A DNA stretch of 45,061 nt from JAUJNH01 sp038253125 (GTDB taxonomy: Bacteria; Actinomycetota; Acidimicrobiia; Acidimicrobiales; JAUJNH01): NCBI GenBank assembly GCA_038253125.1, contig JBBSHM010000011.1:1-45061 (forward strand), written 5' to 3'. The notes under the pieces are model-generated. The model was not told where the DNA came from. It did not search any database and saw only the letters and a list, made by a program, of their open reading frames with translations. Shown here piece by piece: positions 13,854-21,487 of this stretch (position 1 is the stretch's first letter; each line of letters opens with the position of its first letter). The position numbers were made by a program, and so were the translations under genes.

Positions 13854-14677
13854 CCTCCGGGGTGGGCTTCCCCGGTTTCTCCCTTCATCTCGAAGTCCTG
13901 GCGGTCATGCTGGCCGCCGGCCTGGCGTACTGGTGGGCCACCGCCCGCATCGCCCCGGCCAGCCGGCGCCAGCGGGTGTGGTTCTTTAGCGGGCTGGTGC
14001 TCCTGTGGGCGGCGGCGAGCTGGCCGGCTCACGACATCGGTGAGGACCGGCTGTACGCCGTCCACATGGTCCAGCACGTCGTCTTCACCTTCATGGTGCC
14101 GCCCATGCTCCTGCTCGGGGTGCCGACCCGTCTGGTTAGCTGGATCGTCGACCGGCCGGTGGTCGGGCCGGTCACCAGGGCCTGCACCCGCCCGGTGGTG
14201 GCCCTGCTGGGCTTCAACCTGCTGGTCGGGCTCTCCCACCTGCGGCCGACGGTGGACGGGGCTACCACCTCCGCCCCGCTCCACTTCCTGGTCCACCTGG
14301 TGCTGTTCTCAAGCGCCCTGTGCTTCTGGTGCCCGGTGATCAACCGGGCCCCCGAGCTGCCCCGCATGCGCTCGACCGGCAAGATGCTGTACCTCATGGC
14401 CAACGGCTTCCTGCCGGTGCCTATCGTGACCGTCCTGGCCGTGGCCGATGTTCCGCTCTATGCCCACTACGTCTCGGCCCCCCGCCTCTGGCACATCTCG
14501 GTGATCAACGATCAGCAGCTGGCCGCCGCCGCCATGTGGATGCTCGAGAGCTTCTGGACGCTGGGGGCGATCATCGTGGTGTTCTTCAGCTGGTGGAGCA
14601 CCGAGCAGCGCAACCCCGAGACGGCGAGCCTGCCCGAGCACATCCGCCACCGCCGTCCCACCCCCGTCCACACCTAG
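13850..14677 (+). CDS. Cytochrome c oxidase assembly protein, CtaG (caa3) family
   Basis: 275 residues from GTG 13850, with 4 bases of overlap with the upstream gene. It is a polytopic protein with about seven helices. Conserved features of the caa3_CtaG family are seen: WPAHDIGEDRLYAVHMVQH with paired His residues, FMVPPMLLLGVP, a helix with HFLVHLVLFSSALCFWCPV, and near the end NDQQLAAAAMWMLES. The family acts in the membrane, probably in copper handling for CuB or CuA insertion, and is unrelated to the mitochondrial Cox11-type CtaG. Its place directly after the oxidase genes fits this role. Confidence 0.88.
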   Translation: MTSGVGFPGFSLHLEVLAVMLAAGLAYWWATARIAPASRRQRVWFFSGLVLLWAAASWPAHDIGEDRLYAVHMVQHVVFTFMVPPMLLLGVPTRLVSWIVDRPVVGPVTRACTRPVVALLGFNLLVGLSHLRPTVDGATTSAPLHFLVHLVLFSSALCFWCPVINRAPELPRMRSTGKMLYLMANGFLPVPIVTVLAVADVPLYAHYVSAPRLWHISVINDQQLAAAAMWMLESFWTLGAIIVVFFSWWSTEQRNPETASLPEHIRHRRPTPVHT

Positions 14678-15198
14678 TGGCCCGCCGTGCCCGGGCGCCC
14701 GCACGGGTGCCCCGCCGCCCGTTGGCGGCGGCCGCCTTGGCCGTCGCCGTGCTCGTCCTGGCCGGTTGTCCAGCCAAGACCCAGCGGGCCCAGGTGGGCC
14801 GGCCGGCGCCCCCGCTCGAGGGCCCGTCGATCGTCGACGGCGAGCGGGTCAACCTGGCCACGTTCCGGGGCCGGGTGACCCTGGTCAACTTCTGGGGCTC
14901 GTGGTGCGACCCGTGCCGGCGCGAGCTGCCCCGCCTGGTCGAAGCCGAACGGGCCGGGACGGCGGTCGTCGGCGTGGCGGTCGAGGACAGCCGCCGCCGG
15001 GCCCGGGAGATGCTGGGCGCCAACCAGGCCACCTGGCCCAGCGCCGATGATCCGAATCGGGAGATCGCCCGCAGGTGGGGAGTGGGCGGCGGCTTCCCCG
15101 TCACCTTCGCCCTGGACGGAGCCGGCACCGTGCGGGGCCGGCACATAGGCGAGATGTCCACCGAGGACATCACCCAGCTCATCGCCACGGCGAGTTGA
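14677..15198 (+). CDS. TlpA/ResA-like thioredoxin-fold lipoprotein
   Basis: 173 residues from GTG 14677, overlapping the ctaG-like stop as TAGTG. A signal peptide ends in the lipobox LVLAGC with lipidated Cys31. The thioredoxin domain has the active site WCDPC (Cys77, Cys80) in LVNFWGSWCDPCRREL, a cis-Pro loop near GGGFPVTFALD, and the typical LATFRGRVTL opening. Such membrane-anchored reductases keep haem-binding or CuA-site cysteines reduced for cofactor insertion. With a CuA protein and a c-type cytochrome in the same operon, oxidase maturation is the likely job (inference). It is the last gene of the operon. Confidence 0.88.
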   Translation: MARRARAPARVPRRPLAAAALAVAVLVLAGCPAKTQRAQVGRPAPPLEGPSIVDGERVNLATFRGRVTLVNFWGSWCDPCRRELPRLVEAERAGTAVVGVAVEDSRRRAREMLGANQATWPSADDPNREIARRWGVGGGFPVTFALDGAGTVRGRHIGEMSTEDITQLIATAS

Positions 15199-15259
15199 AG
15201 CGCACCTTTGAGCCGGGATGGTGAGGCCGATGATGCTCGCGTCGTGATGCGTACCGCGT

Positions 15260-15265
15260 TATGAT
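15260..15265 (+). promoter_or_regulatory. -10 box for the vapBC-like pair
   Basis: TATGAT ends 6 bases before GTG 15272, fitting a leaderless transcript and favouring 15272 over GTG 15269. No good -35 is visible. Confidence 0.5.
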
Positions 15266-15271
15266 GCGGTG

Positions 15272-15499
15272 GTGCGCACGACCATCGACCTTCCTCCCGA
15301 TCTGCACGCCGCCGCACGCGGCATCGCCCGGGACAAGGGCACAACGTTGAGCGCCGCCGTGGCCGAGCTCATCCGCCGGGGCTTGGGGCAGCCGGGTGTG
15401 GTCGAGTTCGGCCGCAGCGAACGGACCGGTCTGCCGGTCGCCTGGATCGGACGTCCAGTAACCGAAGAGGATGTCCGATCCCTGGAGGACGATGACTGA
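15272..15499 (+). CDS. VapB-type antitoxin (ribbon-helix-helix)
   Basis: 75 residues beginning MRTTIDLPPDLHAAARGIA, the usual RHH/CopG-type N-terminus, with the second helix in TLSAAVAELIRRGL. The acidic C-terminal tail (VTEEDVRSLEDDD) is the likely toxin-neutralising region. It should bind its own promoter as a dimer and the downstream PIN toxin. The coding region overlaps the toxin by 8 bases (ATGACTGA), the classical coupled arrangement. The leaderless GTG at 15272 is preferred; GTG 15269 is one codon upstream. Confidence 0.85.
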   Translation: MRTTIDLPPDLHAAARGIARDKGTTLSAAVAELIRRGLGQPGVVEFGRSERTGLPVAWIGRPVTEEDVRSLEDDD

Positions 15500-15896
15500 G
15501 GGTGTAACCCTCCTTGACGCCAGTCTGCTCATCGCCTTGGTCGTCGGCGATCATGTACACCACGAGGCGGCGGAGCGGTGGTCGGTGGCTCACGCCACAC
15601 CCTTCGCCACCTGCCCCACCACTCAAGGCAGCCTGGTGCGGTTCCTAGTACGAGCAGGTGCCTCGGGTGAGGAAGCCCGGCGCTTCCTGATCGACGTCCT
15701 GGACGGCAGCGGTCACCGCTTCTGGGGTGCCGATCTGGCTTATGGCGACGTTGACCTCGGGCCGGTCGTGGGCCACCGCCAAGTCACCGACTCCTACCTC
15801 GCCAGCTTGGCCCGCGCTCACGGCGGCCGTCTCGCCACCTTGGATCGTGGGCTCGCCGCTGTTCACCCCGACGTGGCTGACCTCGTGCCTACATAG
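15492..15896 (+). CDS. VapC-type PIN-domain toxin
   Basis: 134 residues. PIN ribonuclease fold: Asp9 in TLLDASLLIAL, the second conserved position in CPTTQGSLVRFL, Asp100 (HRQVTDSYLA) and Asp118 (ATLDRGLA). The second acidic residue, usually Glu, is Gln45 here; related PIN toxins vary at this position, so activity is likely but not certain. Likely target is tRNA or rRNA, as for other VapC toxins. The first in-frame ATG at 15471 would add seven residues inside the antitoxin gene; ATG 15492 gives the typical start. Confidence 0.85.
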   Translation: MTEGVTLLDASLLIALVVGDHVHHEAAERWSVAHATPFATCPTTQGSLVRFLVRAGASGEEARRFLIDVLDGSGHRFWGADLAYGDVDLGPVVGHRQVTDSYLASLARAHGGRLATLDRGLAAVHPDVADLVPT

Positions 15897-15907
15897 CCCC
15901 GGCTCGC

Positions 15908-16636
15908 TCACTCCCAGCGGAAGAGGCGGGCGGCGGCCAGGGGGGCGGCGACGGCCCAGGCGGCCAGGACGAGCCAAGACCGGCCGGGGACGGCGCCGCC
16001 GGTGCCGATCGAGGCTCTAAGGGCGTCGGACAGGGCGGCGGCGGGCAGGGCCCGAGCGAACAGGCGGACGGGTCCGGGCAGGGAGGCGAGGGGGACCACC
16101 ATCCCGCCCAGGAGCAGCAGGACCAGGTAGAGGCCGTTGGCCAGGGCCAGGGTCAGCTCGGGCTTCAGGGCGCCGGCCATGAGCAAGCCCAGGCCGCTGA
16201 AGGCGACCGTGCCGAGGATCACCGCGACCAGGGCGGCTCCCACCGCTCCCTCGGGCCGCCAGCCGAGGGCGACGCCGACCGGCACCAGGATCGCCACCTG
16301 CACCAGCTCGACGGCCAGGACGGAGACGATCTTGGCGGCCAGCAGGCCCGGGCGGCTGAGCGGCGTGGTGCCGAGGCGCTTGAGCACGCCGTAGCCGCGC
16401 TGGAAACCGGTGGCGATGGCCAGGCTGACCAGGCCCGTGCTCATGACGGCCAGGGCGAGGATGCCGGGGGCGAGGAAGTCGACCGGGTCAGCGGTCCCGG
16501 GCGGCGTCGGCAGAACATCGACGGTGGAGAAGAAGACCAGCAGAAGCACCGGGATCCCGAGGGCCAGCAGCAGCGCCTCACCGTTGCGCAGGGTCATCAG
16601 GACCTCGGCGCGAGCCTGGGCCAGGAAGGGTCGCAT
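15908..16636 (-). CDS. ABC-2 type transporter permease
   Basis: 242 residues from ATG 16636-16634, overlapping the ATPase stop as TGATG. Six hydrophobic helices are visible. The segments PVDFLAPGILALAVMSTGL, ATGFQRGYGVLKRLGTTPLS and LLLGGMVVPLASLPGPV are typical of ABC-2/DrrB-like exporters (the cytosolic R-x-x-G-x-L-K-R-L coupling segment is clear). Together with the ATPase it forms an exporter of unknown substrate: drugs, lipids or polyketides are the usual range for this family. Confidence 0.88.
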   Translation of the reverse strand: MRPFLAQARAEVLMTLRNGEALLLALGIPVLLLVFFSTVDVLPTPPGTADPVDFLAPGILALAVMSTGLVSLAIATGFQRGYGVLKRLGTTPLSRPGLLAAKIVSVLAVELVQVAILVPVGVALGWRPEGAVGAALVAVILGTVAFSGLGLLMAGALKPELTLALANGLYLVLLLLGGMVVPLASLPGPVRLFARALPAAALSDALRASIGTGGAVPGRSWLVLAAWAVAAPLAAARLFRWE

Positions 16637-17622
16637 CAGGTGCCCCTCCCGCGCTCGGCGCGTCCGCCCCGGCGCCGGCCTCGTGCCCGGGGCGCCCGGT
16701 CCTCCTCGGCCGCCGACGGCTGGCCGGTGAGGCGGAGGAACACGTCCTCCAGGCGCTGGCGGCCGGCGCGTATGTCGGCGACGGCCACGTCCTGCTCGGC
16801 CAGCCACGTGGTGAGGCGGGCCACGTTTGCCGGCGATGCCGCCACGCCGACGAGGTACTCGCCGGGCCGCTCCTCGACCACCGTGCCCCCGACGGCCCGG
16901 CCGATGGCGGCGGCGTCGAGGCCGGCCGTGGCCCCGAAGCGGATCTCGGCGGCGGCGCCCGAGCGGGCCAGGTCGGCCGGCGACCCCTCGGCCACGATCC
17001 GCCCGCGGTCGACGATGACGACGTGGTCGGCCAGCCGCTCTGCCTCCTCCAGGTCGTGGGTGGTGAGCAGCACGGCCACACCGTCGTCCCGCAGGCCACG
17101 GATCACGTCCCACAGCACCCGTCGGGCGGCGGGGTCCATGCCGGCCGACGGCTCGTCCAGGAAGGCGACCTCGGGACGGCCGACCATGGCGAGGGCGAGG
17201 GAGAGCCGTTGCTGCTCACCTCCCGACAGCCGCCGCCACGGCGTGCGCGCCACCCGTCGCAGGTCGAGCCGGTCGAGGAGCTCGGCGGTCGGCAGGGGCC
17301 GGTCGTAGTACGAGGCGAACAGCCGGAGTACAGACTCGGCGCCCATCGTCGGGTAGACGCCCCCGCGTTGCAGCATCACGCCGATCCGTGACACCACCGC
17401 ACCCCGCTCGTTGATTGGATCGAGGCCGAGCACCCGCACTCGGCCGGATGTGGGCCGCCGGTACCCCTCAAGCGTCTCGACGGTGCTGGTCTTGCCGGCG
17501 CCGTTGGGCCCGAGCAGCCCGAGCACGCTCCCCGGCTCGGCCGAGAAGGAGATCCCGTCCACCGCCGTCCGCTCTCCGTAGCGCACCACCAGCTGGTCCA
17601 CGGCGAGAGCGGCCACGTCCAC
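16636..17622 (-). CDS. ABC transporter ATP-binding protein (DrrA-like)
   Basis: 328 residues from GTG 17622. Walker A GLLGPNGAGKTST, Q-loop around VMLQRGG, signature LSGGEQQRLSLALA, Walker B VAFLDEPSAGMDP and switch His in LTTHDLEEAERL are all intact. A C-terminal regulatory domain (about 220-300) ends in RLEDVFLRLTG, as in DrrA/CcmA-type exporters, followed by an Arg/Gly-rich tail. A TAGCTT box on minus (17630-17625) is only 2 bases from GTG 17622 but 8 bases from GTG 17616, so the true leaderless start may be 17616. It is divergent from serS across a region holding four palindromes. Confidence 0.9.
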   Translation of the reverse strand: MDVAALAVDQLVVRYGERTAVDGISFSAEPGSVLGLLGPNGAGKTSTVETLEGYRRPTSGRVRVLGLDPINERGAVVSRIGVMLQRGGVYPTMGAESVLRLFASYYDRPLPTAELLDRLDLRRVARTPWRRLSGGEQQRLSLALAMVGRPEVAFLDEPSAGMDPAARRVLWDVIRGLRDDGVAVLLTTHDLEEAERLADHVVIVDRGRIVAEGSPADLARSGAAAEIRFGATAGLDAAAIGRAVGGTVVEERPGEYLVGVAASPANVARLTTWLAEQDVAVADIRAGRQRLEDVFLRLTGQPSAAEEDRAPRARGRRRGGRAERGRGT

Positions 17623-17691
17623 TGAAGCTAGGTGAGCTCGGACGACTTCCGGTCGGCGCCACCCTGCCTCGACCGCGGCCCCCTCGACTTC

Positions 17692-17798
17692 TGGCGCGCC
17701 AGTTCGCGTCGTCGGGCCGGGGTGTTCTGGCGCGCCAGTTGGCCGGGTGTTGTGGCGCGCCAGTTCGAGTCGTGGGGACGGGGTGTTCTGGCGCGCCA
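17692..17798. repeat. Array of four TGGCGCGCCA palindromes upstream of serS
   Basis: The 10-bp palindrome TGGCGCGCCA followed by GTT occurs at 17692, 17728, 17753 and 17789, spaced 36, 25 and 36 bases; copies 1, 2 and 4 extend to the 12-bp palindrome CTGGCGCGCCAG. The 36-base units starting at 17692 and 17753 match at 33 of 36 positions. It lies between the divergent ABC exporter and serS. It could be an operator array or a small expanded repeat. Confidence 0.8.
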
Positions 17799-17839
17799 GT
17801 TTGCCTCGGATTCCCCCGGGACGATCGGATGGGCCGCAG

Positions 17840-17845
17840 TACCCT
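17840..17845 (+). promoter_or_regulatory. -10 box for serS
   Basis: TACCCT ends 7 bases before GTG 17853. There is no Shine-Dalgarno at that GTG, consistent with a leaderless serS mRNA, and the box fixes the start choice. Confidence 0.4.
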
Positions 17846-17852
17846 CCGGCCC

Positions 17853-19163
17853 GTGCTCGACGTCCGCCGGCTCCGCCGCGATCCCGACGGGGTGATCACG
17901 GCCCTGGCGCGCCGAGGGATCGCCGCCCCCGAGGTGACTGCGCTGGTCGACCTCGACGTCGCCGTGCGGGCCGCAGCCCAGGAGCGTGACGAGGGCCGCG
18001 CCGAGGTGAAGCGCATGTCGAAGGAGGTGGGCGCGGCCCGCAAGGCCGGCGACGTGGCCGCGGCCGAGCGGTTGCAGGCCGAGAGCCGGGGCCGGGGCGA
18101 AGTGGCGAGCCAGGCCGATGCCCGGGTGGCGGTGCTCGAGGAGGAGCTGCGGCAGCTGCTGCTGGTAACGCCGAACACTCCTGATCCGGCGGCGCCGGAG
18201 GGCGCCGGCCCGCAAGACAACCGGGTGGTCCGCTCGTGGACACCCACCGGCGTTCCGTTCAACGAGGCCGCCTACGCCGACTGCCAGCGGGTGCCGCACT
18301 GGGAGGTGGCGGCTCAGCACGGTCTGCTCGACCTGGAGCGGGGGGCCAAGCTGAGCGGCTCGATGTTCCCGCTGTGGCGGGGGCCGGGGGCGCGGCTGCT
18401 CCGGGGCCTCACGTCGTGGGCACTGGACCGCCACACCACCGACGGCGGGCCCGGGCCGGAGTGGGAGGAGATCCGCCCCCCACCCCTGGTGAAGACGGCG
18501 ACCATGGTCGCCACCGGCCACCTGCCCAAGTTCGAGGATGACATGTACCACCTGGAGCGCGACGACCTGTGGGCCATCCCCACGGCCGAGGTGCCCCTCA
18601 CATCCCTGGCCCGCGACGAGCTGCTCGACCCCGACGCGTTGCCGCTCAAGATGTGCGCTTACACCCCCTGCTTCCGGCGCGAGGCGGGCTCGGCCGGCCG
18701 CGACACCCGCGGCCTGCTGCGCAGCCACGAGTTCGACAAGGTCGAGCTGATGGCGGTGTGCGCCGCCGAGCAGGCGCAGGGACTGCAGGCCGAGATCATG
18801 GTCCGGGCCGAGGGCCTGCTGCGCGACCTCGGCCTGGCCTACCGGGTGCTCGACCTGTGCGCCGGCGACCTCGGCTTCTCGTCGATGCGCACCTTCGACA
18901 TCGAGGTCTGGAGCCCCGGGGTGGGCGACTGGCTCGAGGTGTCCTCGGTGTCCTGGTACGGCGACTTCCAGGCCCGCCGGGCCGGCATCCGCCACCGGTT
19001 GGAGGGAGGCGGCACCGCCGTGGCCCACACCGTGAACGGCTCGGCTCTGGCCTGGCCGAGGGTGGTGGCGGCCATGCTCGAGGCCCACCGCCAGGAGGAC
19101 GGGAGCGTGCGGGTGCCCCCGCCGTTACGCCCGTGGGTGGGCGGCCTCAACCGTCTGGGATGA
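17853..19163 (+). CDS. serS: Serine--tRNA ligase
   Basis: 436 residues from GTG 17853 (begins VLDVRRLRRDPDGV, the classical SerRS opening). It charges tRNA-Ser with serine in the cytosol. The N-terminal coiled-coil arm that holds the tRNA long variable arm spans about residues 30-100. The class II catalytic core follows: motif 2 FRREAGSAGRDTRGLLRSHE, the TAEVPLTS serine/ATP loop, and motif 3 region NGSALAWPRVVAAMLE. The end SVRVPPPLRPWVGG matches the family's terminal V-P-x-x-L-R-P-x-x-G. Upstream readings in this frame pass through the palindrome array and are not protein-like. Its last 17 bases overlap the convergent Fur gene. Confidence 0.95.
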   Translation: MLDVRRLRRDPDGVITALARRGIAAPEVTALVDLDVAVRAAAQERDEGRAEVKRMSKEVGAARKAGDVAAAERLQAESRGRGEVASQADARVAVLEEELRQLLLVTPNTPDPAAPEGAGPQDNRVVRSWTPTGVPFNEAAYADCQRVPHWEVAAQHGLLDLERGAKLSGSMFPLWRGPGARLLRGLTSWALDRHTTDGGPGPEWEEIRPPPLVKTATMVATGHLPKFEDDMYHLERDDLWAIPTAEVPLTSLARDELLDPDALPLKMCAYTPCFRREAGSAGRDTRGLLRSHEFDKVELMAVCAAEQAQGLQAEIMVRAEGLLRDLGLAYRVLDLCAGDLGFSSMRTFDIEVWSPGVGDWLEVSSVSWYGDFQARRAGIRHRLEGGGTAVAHTVNGSALAWPRVVAAMLEAHRQEDGSVRVPPPLRPWVGGLNRLG

Positions 19164-19584
19164 GGGCGGCGCAGGCCCGGCACACCCCGGGCAGGGCGAA
19201 GTGGCGGCCGTTCACCACGAAGCCGTAGCCGTCGGCCAGCTCCTGGCGCAGCGGGGCCACCACCGCCTCGGGTACCTGCACCACGGCCCCGCACCGGTCG
19301 CACACCAGATGGTGGTGCCGGTCGCCCGTCAGGTGGTACACCGCCCGCCCGTGGCCGAGGTGGACGTGCTCCACCACCCCCGCCTGCTCAAGGGCGTCGA
19401 GCGTCCGGTAGACGGTTGAGCGGTGCACCGCCGGGCTCTTTCTGTGAACGACGTCGGCCAGGTCATCGGCGGTGACGTGGTGGTCCTCGGCGTCCACCAG
19501 CGCCTGGACCAGCGCCCGACGGGCCGCCGTCACCCGAGTCCCGTCGGACCGCAGCTGCTGCAAGATCGCCAACGCCTGGTCCAC
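19147..19584 (-). CDS. Fur family transcriptional regulator
   Basis: 145 residues from GTG 19584, preceded by a GGGAG Shine-Dalgarno; an upstream in-frame GTG at 19641 would add 19 residues. The winged helix spans TRVTAARRALVQALV to the recognition region VHRSTVYRTLDALEQAGVVEHV. The dimerisation/metal domain has HHHLVCDRCGAVVQVPE and a second CxxC in PGVCRACA, a four-cysteine structural zinc site, with several His residues for the regulatory metal. Whether it senses Fe, Zn, Mn or peroxide cannot be read from the sequence. Its neighbours (serS, a toxin-antitoxin pair) give no hint of the regulon. Confidence 0.9.
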   Translation of the reverse strand: MDQALAILQQLRSDGTRVTAARRALVQALVDAEDHHVTADDLADVVHRKSPAVHRSTVYRTLDALEQAGVVEHVHLGHGRAVYHLTGDRHHHLVCDRCGAVVQVPEAVVAPLRQELADGYGFVVNGRHFALPGVCRACAALIPDG

Positions 19585-19720
19585 GAGCCGAGGCTCCCAC
19601 AACCCGCCGACCCAGGAGATCTGCTTCGTACCGTGAGCCACCGTCTGGTGGCCACCGGCAAACGCCCCCCGACTGATCCGGGTGATCCCGACTCCAGTAT
19701 CACGCGACGCGCATGACCAG

Positions 19721-19726
19721 TAGACT
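19721..19726 (+). promoter_or_regulatory. -10 box for the Phd/PIN pair
   Basis: TAGACT ends 6 bases before ATG 19733, fitting a leaderless antitoxin transcript. Confidence 0.5.
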
Positions 19727-19732
19727 GACCAG

Positions 19733-19960
19733 ATGACCGTTACCATGACCGCTACGGAAGTGAAGGCGCGCATCCTGGCGCTGCTCGACGATGTCGTGGG
19801 CGGCGAGCAGATTGAGATCACCAAGCACGGCCGGGTGGTCGCTCGGCTCGTGCCCGCCGCCGGCCCACACGCGCTGCGCGGTCGGGTGACCGGTATTGCT
19901 CGAAGCGCGGCCACCGACGACGAGCTGTTCTCGACCGGCGAGCCGTGGAACGCCGGATGA
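19733..19960 (+). CDS. Phd/YefM-type antitoxin
   Basis: 75 residues. The motif TATEVKARILALLDDVVGGEQIEITKHGRVVARLVP, read in parts, is the N-terminal DNA-binding fold of the Phd/YefM family (the ITKHGRxVARL strand pair is diagnostic). The C-terminal acidic segment (ATDDELFSTGEPW) should wrap the toxin. It starts directly after a -10 box and its TGA overlaps the toxin ATG as ATGA. It probably represses its own promoter. Confidence 0.85.
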   Translation: MTVTMTATEVKARILALLDDVVGGEQIEITKHGRVVARLVPAAGPHALRGRVTGIARSAATDDELFSTGEPWNAG

Positions 19961-20346
19961 CACTGCTGCTCGACACCCACGTCGTGCACTGGTGGTCCTC
20001 CGAGCCCGAACGTCTCAGCGCCGCCGCAACGGCCGCCGTCGCTGCCGCCGACGAGCTCGCCGTCGCTGGCGTCACCTGGTACGAGCTCGCGTGGCTCGCC
20101 ACCAACGAGAGAATCACGGTCGCCGTTCCGGTGCCGACGTGGCTCGGGACCCTCGCGGCCGAGGTGCGCACGGTCGGGATCACCCCGGCGCTCGCCCACA
20201 CCGCCACTTCGCTGCCTTCGTCGTTCCCAGGCGATCCCGCGGACCGGCTGATCTACGCGACCGCCGTCGAGCACGGCTGGCGGCTCGTCACCAAGGACCA
20301 GCGGCTGCGTGACCACCCGCACCCACGGGAGGTCACGCTCTGGTGA
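19957..20346 (+). CDS. PIN-domain toxin paired with the Phd/YefM-type antitoxin
   Basis: 129 residues from ATG 19957, coupled to the antitoxin by ATGA. All four acidic positions of the PIN nuclease site are present: Asp6 (LLLDTHVVHWW), Glu43 (VTWYELAWLA), Asp96 (DPADRLIYATA) and Asp114 (LVTKDQRLRD). This is the VapC-like group in which a PIN toxin uses a Phd-type antitoxin. Likely activity is endoribonuclease; the target is unknown. Unlike the pair at 15.3-15.9 kb, its acidic set is complete. About 80 bases without visible features separate it from the convergent transporter gene. Confidence 0.87.
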   Translation: MTLLLDTHVVHWWSSEPERLSAAATAAVAAADELAVAGVTWYELAWLATNERITVAVPVPTWLGTLAAEVRTVGITPALAHTATSLPSSFPGDPADRLIYATAVEHGWRLVTKDQRLRDHPHPREVTLW

Positions 20347-20428
20347 GCGTCTACGCGGCGGACGTGGGTGAGACCGCCCCTCGACGAGGCCAGCAGATCC
20401 GGGACTTGCGGTGGCATCGGGTGTGACG

Positions 20429-21367
20429 TCACCGCAGGGCGGTGGCGATGGCGGTGGCGTCGAGTGTGCCGAGCTCTTGGCCGTCGGGCCCTACGACGGC
20501 TACGAAGCCGGAGCCGTCGGCCAGGAGCGCGGCCAGGGCTTCGCGGAGGGTGGCGTCGCTCGCCACCGATGGGCCGCCGGGGGTGGTTCGGGCGGCCAGG
20601 CCCTCGGTCGGGACCGGGGTGACAGCCAGGCGCTTCACGGCGCGATCGGCGCCGAGGAAGGCGGCCACCGGCTCTGAGGCCGGGGTGGCCAGCAGGTCGG
20701 CCGGCGTGGCGTACTGCAGCAGGATTCCGCCCTCGCCCATCACGGCGATCCGGTCGCCCAGCTTCACGGCCTCCTCGATGTCGTGGGTGACGAAGACCAC
20801 GGTCTTGCGCACCGTCTGCTGCAGGCGCAGGAACTCGTCCTGCAACCGGCCCCGCTGCACCGGGTCGATGGCCCCGAACGGCTCGTCCATGAGCAGCACG
20901 GGCGGGTCGGCGGCCAGGGCCCGGGCCACGCCCACCCGCTGACGCTGGCCGCCCGACAGCTCGTGCGGGTACCGCTTGGCGTAGCGGGGGTCGGTTAGGC
21001 CGACGAGCTCGAGCAGCTCGGCCACCCGGGCGGCGGTGCGCTTGGCGTCCCAGCCCAGCAGCTTGGGCACGGTGGCGATGTTGCCGGCCACGGTCAGGTG
21101 CGGGAACAGGCCCACCGACTGGATGACGTAGCCGATGCGCCGCCGCAGCTTCACGGGGTCGACGGTGGTCACGTCCTCGTCGTCGATCCAGATGCGCCCG
21201 CTCGACGGCTCGACCAGACGGTTCACCATCCGCATCGTCGTGGTCTTGCCGCAGCCGGACGGGCCGACCAGCACGGCGACTTCACCGGTCGGCACCTCGA
21301 GCGTCAGCTCGTGCACCGCCACCTGGCCGTCGGCCCAGACCTTGGAAACGCCCTCCAGGCGGATCAT
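20429..21367 (-). CDS. Osmoprotectant (quaternary amine) ABC importer, ATP-binding protein
   Basis: 312 residues from ATG 21367. It begins MIRLEGVSKVWADG; Walker A VGPSGCGKTTTMRMVNRL, the family-typical VIQSVGLFPHLTVAGNIA, signature ELSGGQRQRVGVARAL, Walker B VLLMDEPFGAIDP and switch His THDIEEAVKLGDR are all present. Such ATPases (OpuCA/OsmV/ProV group) energise glycine betaine, carnitine or choline uptake. The C-terminal part (about 245-312, SVASDATLREALAALLADGSG onwards in pieces) is a short CBS-like regulatory region. It is divergent from its two permeases and binding protein. Readings upstream of the ATG start only at TTG and are Gly-rich. Confidence 0.9.
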   Translation of the reverse strand: MIRLEGVSKVWADGQVAVHELTLEVPTGEVAVLVGPSGCGKTTTMRMVNRLVEPSSGRIWIDDEDVTTVDPVKLRRRIGYVIQSVGLFPHLTVAGNIATVPKLLGWDAKRTAARVAELLELVGLTDPRYAKRYPHELSGGQRQRVGVARALAADPPVLLMDEPFGAIDPVQRGRLQDEFLRLQQTVRKTVVFVTHDIEEAVKLGDRIAVMGEGGILLQYATPADLLATPASEPVAAFLGADRAVKRLAVTPVPTEGLAARTTPGGPSVASDATLREALAALLADGSGFVAVVGPDGQELGTLDATAIATALR

Positions 21368-21450
21368 CCCGCCCGCACCCCCGCCGACGCCCGCACCCAA
21401 ACCGGCACCGGCACGAACACCGGCACCAGCCCCAGGTGCAGCGTCGCCAC
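21364..21450 (-). CDS. Possible 28-residue leader ORF coupled to the importer ATPase gene
   Basis: GTG 21450-21448 lies 7 bases after a minus-strand TAGGAT box (21463-21458) and opens a 28-codon frame. Its TGA overlaps the ATPase ATG as ATGA (21367-21364). The peptide is rich in Val/Pro (VPVFVPVPVWV). The promoter-start-coupling geometry suggests a translated leader. This is composition-prone sequence, so it may be chance. Confidence 0.35.
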   Translation of the reverse strand: MATLHLGLVPVFVPVPVWVRASAGVRAG

Positions 21451-21457
21451 CTGCCCG

Positions 21458-21481
21458 ATCCTACGGGCCTGGGAATAGGGT
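21458..21481. promoter_or_regulatory. Divergent -10 boxes of the osmoprotectant importer
   Basis: Plus TAGGGT (21476-21481) ends 6 bases before permease ATG 21488. Minus TAGGAT (21463-21458) points to the ATPase side. The two boxes are 12 bases apart, so the promoters must compete or be co-regulated. Confidence 0.45.
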
Positions 21482-21487
21482 GCCCGG

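Noticed and set aside
17628..19088. 486-codon open minus-strand frame across the palindrome array and serS
   Set aside because: It is antisense to serS; its repeated NWRA-type peptides only reflect the TGGCGCGCCA array.
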